64,000 nt of DNA from Planctomycetaceae bacterium (lineage in GTDB: Bacteria; Planctomycetota; Planctomycetia; Pirellulales; Pirellulaceae). The notes beneath the pieces were generated by a model. The model saw only the letters and a list, made by a program, of their open reading frames with translations, made no database searches and was not told the origin of the DNA. Made by a program: the position numbers and the translations under genes. Below are positions 1 through 8,224 of the stretch, in pieces. Position 1 is the first letter of the stretch; every line of letters begins with the position of its first letter. The DNA lies in NCBI GenBank assembly GCA_020638975.1, contig JACKHN010000006.1, positions 310,001-374,000 of the forward strand, read 5' to 3'.

Positions 1-909
1 ATCGGCGGGCAAGATATCGACCATTGTCTGGGGCAACGCACGCTTTGCTTCCAGGAGTTCGCGAACGTTGTGGCAATCGGCGAACAGCGGCCTGCCGGCG
101 AGCAACTCGAGCAGCACATACCCCAGCGAAGCCAAGTCGCTACGGGGCGTGATGTCATTGCCTTCCAGTACTTCGGGAGCGGCGTACGCAGGAGTGCAAG
201 TGCGCGTTGGAGGCGGGTCGGACAGTTCGAAGGCCGAACCGAAATCAATGATCTTGGCGTGTCCTGTTCGCTTGAGCATCACGTTCGATGGCTTCATATC
301 GCCATGAACGAGCTCCTCACGGTGCAGCGCGGCAAGCGCGGCCAGGCAGTCGCGCACGATCGCGACCGCGACGCCCGGTTGGACACGCGGATGAATAGGC
401 CCCTTCGTCACGATCACACGATTCAGATACTGCCAACGACGATTGCTCACGCGGCTGCGAATGCGTTGCAACATTCCCGGTACCAGCAATTGCTGGAGGT
501 CGTATCCGTCCACCCACTCCATGACCATCATGCGAATGCGATTGCGATCGACAAAGTTGTCGACGTCGAGCAGGTTGTCATGCTGGATCTGTGCCACCGA
601 AGAAGCGACGCGGGCAATCCGTTGCATCGCTTCGTCGTAGGCTCGAGCGGTATCAAATCGCTCTGGCGAGAAAACTTTCAATGCGACCGGCAGAGTGAAC
701 CCATCCGCACCGCGTTGTTCGGTGAGATAGACGACGCCTTGTCCACCTTTGCCAAGCAGTCGCTGTAGTCGCAGGTGAGTCGTCCAACTCAATCGCTGTT
801 CGGTCACGATGGTCGCGTAACGACCGACGAGTTCGTTTGGTTTGGTCTTCCGTGTTTTTCCGCCACGAGTTTGAGTGACGTTGAAATCTTGCATCGTCGT
901 AGTCAGCAT
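1..909 (-). CDS. Ser/Thr protein kinase, N-terminal 303 residues (3' end outside window)
   Basis: Reading the minus strand from the ATG ending at 909 gives an open frame that runs off the left edge, so only the N-terminal part is present. It has a Hanks-type kinase layout: a glycine loop GKGGQGVVY at about residues 53-61, the VALKVF lysine at 78, a catalytic loop HGDMKPSN at 192-199, the DFG metal-binding motif at 212-214 and an APE motif near 235. The usual HRD is HGD, so the arginine that responds to activation-loop phosphorylation is missing, which suggests constitutive or otherwise regulated activity. The first 45 residues are basic and carry no signal peptide, so the kinase domain should be cytosolic. 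Substrate unknown; this family is expanded in planctomycetes. Confidence 0.9.
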   Translation of the reverse strand, partial: MLTTTMQDFNVTQTRGGKTRKTKPNELVGRYATIVTEQRLSWTTHLRLQRLLGKGGQGVVYLTEQRGADGFTLPVALKVFSPERFDTARAYDEAMQRIARVASSVAQIQHDNLLDVDNFVDRNRIRMMVMEWVDGYDLQQLLVPGMLQRIRSRVSNRRWQYLNRVIVTKGPIHPRVQPGVAVAIVRDCLAALAALHREELVHGDMKPSNVMLKRTGHAKIIDFGSAFELSDPPPTRTCTPAYAAPEVLEGNDITPRSDLASLGYVLLELLAGRPLFADCHNVRELLEAKRALPQTMVDILPAD

Positions 910-1023
910 CTTGGTTCGCCTCCAACGGCCAGCCCACTTTTTAGAAACCGAACGTTCGATTTATTAGGCGGGGAAAACTAGCAGTCGTTCGCTGCCATAT
1001 TACCGCGTGTGGGCAGAACACGT

Positions 1024-1989
1024 CTAGTCGGAAGATGGCCGGGGAAAACCGAGCTGCTTGTCGACAACGTTACGAAGACGCTTGCCAAGCAAGTATCGTT
1101 CCAAATTCTCGCAGAAAAGATTTGTGGAATCGTCCACGCGTTTCGCGGATTGTGCCCCCACGTGGGGTGTGATGATGACGTTGGACATCTCCCACAGCGG
1201 GCTCGTGCCTGCCAGCGGCTCGACCTCGGTTACATCCAAGCCAGCACCTGCGAGATGGCCCGACGCCAAAGCATCCACTAAAGCGGCTTCATCGACCACA
1301 GGTCCACGAGCTACATTGATCAGGATCGTTCCCGGCTTCATTGCCGCGAGGGCTGCGGCATCGATCATGTGGTGCGTCTGCGAGTTAAGCGGCACACACA
1401 GAATCGCAATATCAACTTGTGACAGCACCGCATGGAGTTCGTTCGCATTTCGAATGGATTCGACTTCGGGGGGCTTGTTGTGCGGAAACATGTCCGTGGC
1501 AAGGATGCGGACTTGGAAGGGCGCCAGCACTTCCGCAATTCGTCGTCCGTTGCCCCCCAGACCGATGATGCCGATCGTCTTTCCGTGAAGGTCCCCCGTC
1601 GGACGTCGCGTAAAATCTTTTTCCCGTTGTTGGCGAAAAAATGTCGGCAGCCCCCGCAGCAAACCTAACAGCAGGGCGAGTGTCTGCTCGGCGACTTGAT
1701 CGGCGAACAAGCCTGATGCACTGGTCACGAGGATGTCCGAAGCGATGACTGAGGGCACAAGGCAGTGATCCATCCCTGCGGCTGATGACTGAATCCATTG
1801 CAGCCGGCCTGCCTTAACGACCTCGTCCCAAGGCACCGGAACTTTGGCGTGCCCGCAAAAAATATCGGCGGTCCCCAGAAGTTCGGCAATCCGCTCCTGA
1901 CCAGCATCCACAATCTCAAGATCCGGCGAAATGGCCGCAATTTGGTCGCGATGACGCTGTTCGACAGGATAACAAAGGACGACTCTCAT
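1024..1989 (-). CDS. D-2-hydroxyacid dehydrogenase, NAD(P)-dependent
   Basis: A 321-residue protein of the D-isomer-specific 2-hydroxyacid dehydrogenase family, which interconverts 2-oxo acids and D-2-hydroxy acids using NAD(P)H. The nucleotide-binding GLGGNG lies at about 143-148. The catalytic triad of the family is visible: Arg in NVARGP (228), Glu in EVEPL (257) and His in TPHVG (276). The start is placed at the second Met, giving MRVVLCYP, because the first beta strand of the family starts there; an in-frame ATG nine codons upstream adds only an unlikely extension. It is transcribed towards the kinase, with about 114 bp between them. Substrate (glyoxylate, hydroxypyruvate, phosphoglycerate or another) cannot be read from sequence. 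Confidence 0.9.
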   Translation of the reverse strand: MRVVLCYPVEQRHRDQIAAISPDLEIVDAGQERIAELLGTADIFCGHAKVPVPWDEVVKAGRLQWIQSSAAGMDHCLVPSVIASDILVTSASGLFADQVAEQTLALLLGLLRGLPTFFRQQREKDFTRRPTGDLHGKTIGIIGLGGNGRRIAEVLAPFQVRILATDMFPHNKPPEVESIRNANELHAVLSQVDIAILCVPLNSQTHHMIDAAALAAMKPGTILINVARGPVVDEAALVDALASGHLAGAGLDVTEVEPLAGTSPLWEMSNVIITPHVGAQSAKRVDDSTNLFCENLERYLLGKRLRNVVDKQLGFPRPSSD

Positions 1990-2197
1990 TTCGAAAATCG
2001 TAGCAACGAGATTCACCCGGGCCTATAGGGCGGTATCGGCCCGGCAAATTCCCCTCCAGCCGGTTGGCGTTTTGGATGACTTTGACAATAATAGGGAACA
2101 GACAAAAGCGGTTCGCCTACAAGTACTTCCAGTCACGATGGCGACCGTTGCTCACCTTTGCTCCACCTCGCCCCGCTATTTGTAAGGAGACATCGCG

Positions 2198-3106
2198 CTG
2201 TCTGCTTCACCCCGTCATATCGGTACAGCTGCCATCGTCGCATTGATTGCAATGCGCGTTGTGATTGGCTTCCACTTCTTCACCGAAGGTGCCGACAAAC
2301 TGAAGAGTCCCGGTTGGACTTCCGCTGGTTTCCTCGGTAATGCCAAAGGGCAATTCGCCGATTCGTTTCAAAACATGGTTTGGGACGCGGACGGTTTAGC
2401 TCGGCTCGACGCCAAGGAAACCGAAGCCCTCTGGAGTCACTTCCGTGAACGTGTTGTCCGCATCTACGCGTTTGATGAGTCGCAAACAAAGAAGGCCGAA
2501 GAGATTTTCCGGCGACGCATCAATCAACTCGAGACACACTTCGACGACTACAAGCGTGATATCCAAGAGTACCGACTTGGCATCGCTCGCCGAGACGCGT
2601 ATCGTGCGGATGACGGTCGAACGCAAGTCGCCTCGCTGAGCGGACAACTTAATCGCATCGAAGGCGAACTAAGTGCAAAACGCTCGGAGCTGATTAAACC
2701 TATCGATTTAATTTGGGACGGATATGAAGGTGAATTAAACGCGTTGGCCGTTGAAGGACAACGTCACCGCGGTCCCATCTCGATCGATCGGCCTGGACGG
2801 CGAACACTGGACTCGCGAACCATCGATAAGATTATTCCGTACTTCGATCTGACGCTCGGACTGTTGCTGATGATCGGTTTGTTTACACGAACGGCCGCGG
2901 TTGCCGCTGGCCTGTTTCTGTGTAGCGTCGTAGTCTCCCAATGGCCCGGAACTCCGGGTGCCGTGCCTGTCTGGCCGCAACTGATCGAAGCTTTAGCCTT
3001 ATTTGTTATCGCCGCGACTGCCACCGGTCGCGCCGCTGGAGTCGACTTCTTTGTCCGACTCGTTACTGCGTGGTGCTGTCCCGCAAAGCAAGGAACACAA
3101 TCATGA
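2198..3106 (+). CDS. DoxX-family membrane protein, probable CTG start
   Basis: A DoxX-like integral membrane protein. The N-terminal helix (IALIAMRVVIGFHFF) is followed by a long, charged, probably non-membrane insert of about 180 residues and then a hydrophobic C-terminal half (PYFDLTLGLLLMIGL, AVAAGLFLCSVVVSQW, ALALFVIAATATG). No ATG lies upstream of the first membrane helix, and the first one (2252) would cut into it. A Shine-Dalgarno AAGGAGA at 2184-2190, seven bases before a CTG at 2198, makes CTG the best start; TTG at 2243 is the alternative. The stop overlaps the ATG of the next oxidoreductase (ATGA), so the two are translationally coupled. The large insert is unusual against the roughly 130-170-residue DoxX norm. 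Confidence 0.8.
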   Translation: MSASPRHIGTAAIVALIAMRVVIGFHFFTEGADKLKSPGWTSAGFLGNAKGQFADSFQNMVWDADGLARLDAKETEALWSHFRERVVRIYAFDESQTKKAEEIFRRRINQLETHFDDYKRDIQEYRLGIARRDAYRADDGRTQVASLSGQLNRIEGELSAKRSELIKPIDLIWDGYEGELNALAVEGQRHRGPISIDRPGRRTLDSRTIDKIIPYFDLTLGLLLMIGLFTRTAAVAAGLFLCSVVVSQWPGTPGAVPVWPQLIEALALFVIAATATGRAAGVDFFVRLVTAWCCPAKQGTQS

Positions 3107-4953
3107 AGAGCATGACCCCCGAAGAAAAAGCAACCGGTAAATCAAACTACTACGAAGCCGTCGGCGTTTCGCGTCGCGACATGCTGAAAGGCGTCGTCGC
3201 GTCCGGAGCCGTGTCGATGGGCGGACTGGGTGCCGCTTACTTCGGCTACGGCGACAAGATGGACAATCCCGTCCGTGTGGGTGTGATCGGAACCGGTGAC
3301 GAAGGCGGTGTTTTGATTGGCGCCTTGAACCCCAACTACATCCAAGTCGTCGCCATTGCCGACATTCGCCCTTACAACGTTCACCGCGCTTTGCATGGTG
3401 ACTGGGGCGGTTCCGATCCGCAACGGACGCACGACATCCGCACCGGATTGATGGAAAAGTACGGTTGGAGCACGGAAGACGAAGCTCGTAAGCATGTCAA
3501 GGTTTACGAAGACTATCGCGAGTTGCTGAAGAATGATGACGTCGAGGCGGTGATCATCGCGCTGCCATTATTCTTGCACGCCGTCGCTGCGGTGGATGCC
3601 ATGATAGCCGGCAAGCATGTGTTAACCGAGAAGCTAATGGCTCACAGCGTCGCACAATGTAAGGTCATGTCGCGCGTCTCTGAAGAGCAAGGTCTGTACC
3701 TCACCACGGGACACCAACGCCACTACAGCGTGCTCTACGACAACGCCGTCAACTTGATCCAGTGGGGAGTGCTGGGCCAAGTGCATCACATTCGCGCTCA
3801 ATGGCATCGCGGCAACCTGCCCGGTCGAGACAGCTGGCAGCCGCCATTGCCCGGTGGTGAAGAGGTTGTTTCGGGCGGCACGACCAAGGTTGAAGACCGA
3901 ATCCTGAAAGAGCTGCGATCTTATGAGAATAAGGTAAAGAGTGGTGATCTCCCTGCGGCTGAATACGACATAATGCAGAAGAAAGTCGCCCAATGGACCG
4001 CCTGGAACGAAGATCGCAAAGTCTCTGCGAAGGACTTCGGATATGAGGATCTGACGCTCAGCAACGGTCGCAAGCGTTCCGCAATGGAAGAACTGTGTCG
4101 CTGGCGACTTTGGGAACGGACGGGTGGTGGTCTGATGGCCGAACTCGGCAGCCACCAACTCGACGCTTCCAGTATTTTCGTCAGCGCATTGCACAACCGT
4201 GGCAAGGCTCGCAAAGATCAAGTCCACGTCCATCCCTTGTCGGTTCACGCCGTTGGCGGTCGACATGTATTCGCTTTGGATCGCGACGCCGATGATCATG
4301 TGTATTGCATGTTCGAGTTCCCAGGCCCTCACTACGACAGCACGTTTGACGTGGGCTATCGTGACAGCGTCAGCAACCTGCCTGACCCAAAGACGGGTGT
4401 CCCCGGCTACGACACCGACCCCAACAAGAAGATCGTCGTGACGTACTCGTCGATCAACGGCAACGGTTTCGGTGGTTACGGCGAAGTCGTGCTTGGTTCA
4501 AAAGGAACACTGATTCTAGAGACGGAGCAGGAAGTCATGCTGTATCGCGACGACGATACGTCCTCGCGAATTAAGGTCAAAGACAGCAAGGCCGGACCCG
4601 TACTCGATACGCAAGCCAGCGGTGCGCCGACCGCAGATTCTTCGCTCGCTAAGGCCGCCGACTCGGGCCCCATCAGTCGCGGCTACACAGAAGAGATGGA
4701 GCACTGGGCGTGGTTGATTCGCAACGCTGATCCACGCGACACCGACGTCGACGCACAACCGCGTTGTCGTCCCGAAGTTGCCATGGGCGACGGGATCATC
4801 GCACTCACCTCGAACATCGCCATCAAGCGATCTTCACGCGGCGAAAGCGGGTACATCGAGTTCAAAGATGCCTGGTTCGATATCCACAGCGACGAAACGC
4901 CAGACGGCAGCGATGTCACTGTCGAATACGACAAACTGGTGAAGAAAGCATAA
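3103..4953 (+). CDS. Gfo/Idh/MocA family oxidoreductase, twin-arginine exported
   Basis: A 616-residue protein starting at the ATG that overlaps the DoxX stop codon. Residues 23-30 (SRRDMLKG), followed by a hydrophobic Ala/Gly stretch, form a twin-arginine signal, so it should be folded with its cofactor and exported. The Rossmann motif GVIGTGDEGG (about 60-69) and the LTEKL lysine typical of the family identify an NAD(P)-dependent sugar or inositol dehydrogenase-like enzyme. An insertion of about 100 residues after the Rossmann domain and a long C-terminus make it larger than the usual 350-450 residues. Coupling to a DoxX membrane protein suggests a membrane-associated redox role, which is an inference. 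Substrate unknown. Confidence 0.88.
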   Translation: MKSMTPEEKATGKSNYYEAVGVSRRDMLKGVVASGAVSMGGLGAAYFGYGDKMDNPVRVGVIGTGDEGGVLIGALNPNYIQVVAIADIRPYNVHRALHGDWGGSDPQRTHDIRTGLMEKYGWSTEDEARKHVKVYEDYRELLKNDDVEAVIIALPLFLHAVAAVDAMIAGKHVLTEKLMAHSVAQCKVMSRVSEEQGLYLTTGHQRHYSVLYDNAVNLIQWGVLGQVHHIRAQWHRGNLPGRDSWQPPLPGGEEVVSGGTTKVEDRILKELRSYENKVKSGDLPAAEYDIMQKKVAQWTAWNEDRKVSAKDFGYEDLTLSNGRKRSAMEELCRWRLWERTGGGLMAELGSHQLDASSIFVSALHNRGKARKDQVHVHPLSVHAVGGRHVFALDRDADDHVYCMFEFPGPHYDSTFDVGYRDSVSNLPDPKTGVPGYDTDPNKKIVVTYSSINGNGFGGYGEVVLGSKGTLILETEQEVMLYRDDDTSSRIKVKDSKAGPVLDTQASGAPTADSSLAKAADSGPISRGYTEEMEHWAWLIRNADPRDTDVDAQPRCRPEVAMGDGIIALTSNIAIKRSSRGESGYIEFKDAWFDIHSDETPDGSDVTVEYDKLVKKA

Positions 4954-5010
4954 AGAGCAACCTGTTCTACTTCTACACCCGCACGACGGACGTCCGCGTC
5001 CGCAAGCACA

Positions 5011-5141
5011 GGGCAATTCATTTGTTGACGTTGCACAAGATGTACGACGGGCCTCCGAGCCCGTCGAATAACGACTTGGATTCATCGACGGACGCGGAGG
5101 CCCGTCGTACAAACCTCTCAGTTTGAAAAACTGAAAGGCCA
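5011..5141. repeat. Dispersed hairpin repeat, family d, full copy
   Basis: Between two plus-strand genes. It holds a perfect 15-bp inverted repeat TACGACGGGCCTCCG (5043-5057) and CGGAGGCCCGTCGTA (5095-5109), then a small hairpin TCAGTTT-GAA-AAACTGA at about 5118-5134. The same left flank, hairpin and right tail recur at 31891-32008, and the flanks without the hairpin at 61939-61994. It probably acts as an RNA hairpin or non-autonomous mobile sequence; no transposase is nearby. Confidence 0.75.
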
Positions 5142-5246
5142 TGAATGCAAGCATGCTCGGGTGGGCAGCACCATGCGCACTGTGTACCATGAACGCCGTT
5201 GTTCTAATTGCAACTTATGGCTTCGTACGACACGGGAGATGCAGTG

Positions 5247-6089
5247 ATGGAAAAGTGGCCGATTGGTGTGTTCACGAGTGTTGATGCAGGACTTGGTGTG
5301 AAGCTTGAAGTCGCTTCCGAATTGGGCATTCCCACGATCCAATTGCACGCACCTGCCAAAGCAACTCGCACGCAAGCGAATGCCGACAAGTTCCTCGCGA
5401 GATTGGCCGAGCTTGGTATCCAATTGACTTGTGTCTTCGGTGGCTTTGAAGGCGAGAGTTATGCCGATATCCCAACCGTCTCGAAAACAGTCGGCCTCGT
5501 GCCGCCAGAGACGCGCGCGGCGAGAACGCAAGAGATGAAGGAGATCGCCGATTTCGCCAAGATGCTCAAATGCGATGTCGTGGGACTGCACCTGGGCTTT
5601 GTCCCTCACGACACGAACGACCCGCTTTATGCCGACGTTCTCGCCGTGACTCGCGAACTGTGCGACCACGCCAAAGCAAATGGTCAAAACGTACATCTCG
5701 AAACCGGACAGGAAACTGCCGACGCCTTGCTACATTTCATCGGCGACGTGCAACGAGACAACCTGTTCATCAACTTCGATCCTGCGAACATGATTCTGTA
5801 CGGAACTGGCGAACCGATCGAAGCGTTGAAGAAAGTCGGCAAATACGTTCGCAGCATTCATTGCAAGGACGCCAAGTGGGCTGCCAAGCCCGGCGAAGAA
5901 TGGGGCCAGGAAGTGCCGCTCGGCGAAGGTGCCGTCAACATCGAGAACTATCTGCGTACGCTCAAGGAAATTGGTTATACCGGCCCGTTGACGATTGAGC
6001 GAGAAATTCCGCAAGAGCCAGATCGTCAAAAGGTTGAGATCAGCCACGCGAGCAATCTGCTGACGGAACTGAAGCAAAAGGTCGGCTAA
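5247..6089 (+). CDS. Sugar phosphate isomerase/epimerase-like TIM-barrel protein
   Basis: A 280-residue protein of the xylose isomerase-like/AP endonuclease 2 TIM-barrel superfamily, whose members isomerise or epimerise sugars at a divalent metal site. Recognisable strands include VVGLHLGFVPHD, VHLETGQETAD (metal-ligand Glu), LFINFDPANMILYG (Asp/Asn) and IHCKDAKW (His/Asp), ending with LTIEREI, where the last Glu would complete the metal site. The start is the ATG at 5247, seven bases after GGGAGA; a TTG thirteen codons upstream has no ribosome site. It follows the DoxX/oxidoreductase pair on the same strand, separated by a structured repeat, which would fit a carbohydrate oxidation locus. 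No signal peptide, so cytosolic. Confidence 0.85.
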   Translation: MEKWPIGVFTSVDAGLGVKLEVASELGIPTIQLHAPAKATRTQANADKFLARLAELGIQLTCVFGGFEGESYADIPTVSKTVGLVPPETRAARTQEMKEIADFAKMLKCDVVGLHLGFVPHDTNDPLYADVLAVTRELCDHAKANGQNVHLETGQETADALLHFIGDVQRDNLFINFDPANMILYGTGEPIEALKKVGKYVRSIHCKDAKWAAKPGEEWGQEVPLGEGAVNIENYLRTLKEIGYTGPLTIEREIPQEPDRQKVEISHASNLLTELKQKVG

Positions 6090-6103
6090 GGCTCCGTTCG
6101 CGA

Positions 6104-6484
6104 TTATGCATCGTTCTTCGACGCGGTCTTTGTCTGCCGTTTCGCCTTTGGATTCGGCAGCGGCTTGAAGATCCAACCGACGAATTGCAAGAACGCGATC
6201 GCCGCGACAACGGGACCTAGGTACAGGATCATCCGAGGTCGCGCGGCGACGACGAGCCCACTGACCGTGATGGCTCCCATCAGCCAAGGCGGGAACCGTT
6301 TCATCAGACCAACGAGTTGAGGGAACGCCAGCCAGATGGCCCCCAGCATCAATCCAACTCGGATACAGATGCTCGCGAACATACTCCACTGACTGTCACT
6401 CGCCCCTTTCACCAACAGTAGGCTCACGCCGCCGATCAGAAAAGCGACGCCAAAGAGTCCCATGATGTGTCGGCGGATGTCCAT
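6104..6484 (-). CDS. Small hydrophobic membrane protein, unknown function
   Basis: A 126-residue protein with about four membrane segments (IMGLFGVAFLIGGVSLLL, FASICIRVGLMLGAIWLAF, AITVSGLVVAARP, LYLGPVVAAIAFLQFVGWIF) and a basic cytoplasmic tail (KAKRQTKTASKNDA). I do not recognise the family. The start is the ATG at 6484; the upstream TTG at 6493 is possible but has no ribosome site either. It converges with the isomerase gene, only 14 bp apart, with no obvious hairpin in between. Confidence 0.6.
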   Translation of the reverse strand: MDIRRHIMGLFGVAFLIGGVSLLLVKGASDSQWSMFASICIRVGLMLGAIWLAFPQLVGLMKRFPPWLMGAITVSGLVVAARPRMILYLGPVVAAIAFLQFVGWIFKPLPNPKAKRQTKTASKNDA

Positions 6485-6791
6485 GTGATTCAACGAGTTG
6501 CGGGATAAGGCGGCTAAGAGGAATCGATTCTAACAGGTCCGCCGTTCGCCAGGGAAAGGTGAGATTGCAGCCCGACTTGCTAAATCCCGGTGCTGCCAAA
6601 GCTAAGTCTAGTAAGAACCAGTCGACATATCTATAATCGCTGATGCATCGCAATGCTGTGTGTCGAGTTTTATTTGTAGCACGTATTGCTCGCTTGTTGC
6701 AGGATTCGACCACCGAGTGCTTGCGACAACCCACCATAAACGTGATATGCCCCGCGATTAAGAACCCACCTCGATATCAGGCGACTTCGTT
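6485..6791. other. Intergenic region with no recognised content
   Basis: About 307 bp between the divergent small membrane protein and the DUF1501 gene. I see no RNA gene, repeat or clear terminator. It presumably holds both promoters, but no convincing -35/-10 pair stands out. Confidence 0.4.
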
Positions 6792-8132
6792 ATGAGTTTG
6801 TCGAAGAACTGTGAAGGCGCAACGCGACGCGACTGTCTGCGACTCGGATTAGGCACGCTGATCGGAGGCGGGCTTGTCGACGCCTTGCGTGTTCGCGGTA
6901 TCGCCGCGCAAACCAACGGTCGCGAAGCACAGGCCAAGGCCTGTATCTTGATTTGGATGGATGGCGGGCCGACGCATTTCGAGACGTTCGATCCCAAGCC
7001 CGATGCTCCCGCCGAGATCCGAGGTGACTTTGGCACGGTTGCCACAAAGGTTCCTGGGGTTCATTTCTCGGAACACATGACCAAGCTCGCGTCGAGCCTG
7101 GACAAGTTCGCGATGATTCGTTCGATCCGCCACAACCAAGGCAATCACGGTGCGGGCAATCACTACATGATGACCGGAGCACCACCGCGAATTCCCGTCG
7201 GTTGCGGTGCCTTCGTTAGCTTTCATCCCAGCATGGGCAGCGTCGCAGCTCATGAACTGGGCGGCAGGAATGCATTGCCTTCCTACTTCTCGATGCCGCA
7301 GATGTCGCGATCCGGTGGGCCCAACTTCTTGGGTGCTCAATACGCTCCGTTCGTTGTCAGTGACGATCCGAATCGAGACAACTTCCGCGTTCGCGATGTG
7401 GCCGTTCCTAAAGACCTGCTCGGCGACCGCTTTGATCGCCGCACCGATCTCCGCTCATTAGTCGACCGCATGAAACGCATCAACGACGAAGCGGCCGGCG
7501 ATCCGGTGACAGCGCTCGACACGTACTATCAGCAAGGCTACGACCTTGTCCTCTCGCAGGACGCGCAAGCCGCATTCGATGTCAGTCGTGAAGACGCCAA
7601 GGTCCGCGATGCCTATGGTCGCAATTCGTTCGGCCAACGTTGTTTGCTCAGCCGTCGGTTGGTGGAAGCTGGCGTGCCCTTTATCACCGTTTACGACGGC
7701 GGTTGGGATCACCATTCCGATATCTTCGGGGCCTGCCGCAAACGACTGCCCGATTGGGATGCGACGGTCGCCACATTAATTAGCGATTTGGACGAGCGTG
7801 GCATGCTGGAGTCGACGTTGGTCGTTGCACTCGGTGAATTCGGTCGCACGCCAAAGATTTCGACCCTGTCCGGGCAAACACAACCCGGTCGTGATCATTG
7901 GGCCAACGCAATGTCGGTGCTAATCGCAGGCGGTGGCATTCCCGGTGGCACCGTTGTCGGAGCGACCGATCGCACAGGCCATTCGGCGATTGAGAACGTC
8001 CTGTCGCCGGAGAACTTCGTCTCGACGATCTATACGAAGCTCGGCATCGATCCGGACAAGATCCTCTACACGCCGCAAGGTCGACCGTCCCACTTGGTGA
8101 GCGACCCGACACCAATTCGCGAGTTGTGCTAG
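6792..8132 (+). CDS. DUF1501 family protein, twin-arginine signal
   Basis: A 446-residue DUF1501 protein, part of the alkaline-phosphatase-like superfamily in planctomycetes. The N-terminus ATRRDCLRLGLGTLIGGG is a twin-arginine signal. Family landmarks are LIWMDGGPTHFETFDPKP near residue 54 (metal-site loop), SIRHNQGNHGAGNHYMMTG, RCLLSRRLVEAGVPFITV, GGWDHHSDIF, LVVALGEFGRTPK and GRDHWANAMSVLIAGGG. These His and Asp clusters match the metal ligands of the superfamily, though activity is unproven. DUF1501 genes usually sit beside DUF1549/DUF1553 genes; this one is alone on its strand and converges with a second DUF1501 gene, separated only by a repeat element. Probably acts in the periplasm on complex substrates (inference). 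Confidence 0.9.
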   Translation: MSLSKNCEGATRRDCLRLGLGTLIGGGLVDALRVRGIAAQTNGREAQAKACILIWMDGGPTHFETFDPKPDAPAEIRGDFGTVATKVPGVHFSEHMTKLASSLDKFAMIRSIRHNQGNHGAGNHYMMTGAPPRIPVGCGAFVSFHPSMGSVAAHELGGRNALPSYFSMPQMSRSGGPNFLGAQYAPFVVSDDPNRDNFRVRDVAVPKDLLGDRFDRRTDLRSLVDRMKRINDEAAGDPVTALDTYYQQGYDLVLSQDAQAAFDVSREDAKVRDAYGRNSFGQRCLLSRRLVEAGVPFITVYDGGWDHHSDIFGACRKRLPDWDATVATLISDLDERGMLESTLVVALGEFGRTPKISTLSGQTQPGRDHWANAMSVLIAGGGIPGGTVVGATDRTGHSAIENVLSPENFVSTIYTKLGIDPDKILYTPQGRPSHLVSDPTPIRELC

Positions 8133-8224
8133 GCCGGTCTTTGGGTAAGTGTAGCGTTGTTTCGTCAAGATTCACTGGGAATCAGACCGCCACATCCGCG
8201 ACACGTCCGTGCGACTCGCACTAG
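8133..8224 (+). repeat. About 90-bp dispersed repeat, family c, copy 1
   Basis: Fills the whole gap between the stop codons of two convergent DUF1501 genes. It begins CCGGTCTTTGGGTAAGTG and ends with the palindrome-like GTGCGACTCGCACTAG. Close copies lie at 53899-53987 (same orientation) and 35253-35334 (inverted), each also directly after a stop codon. Confidence 0.8.

Noticed and set aside
70..768. Long plus-strand open frame (232 codons)
   Set aside because: It is the antisense shadow of the Ser/Thr kinase, whose glycine loop, catalytic loop and DFG motifs are on the minus strand.
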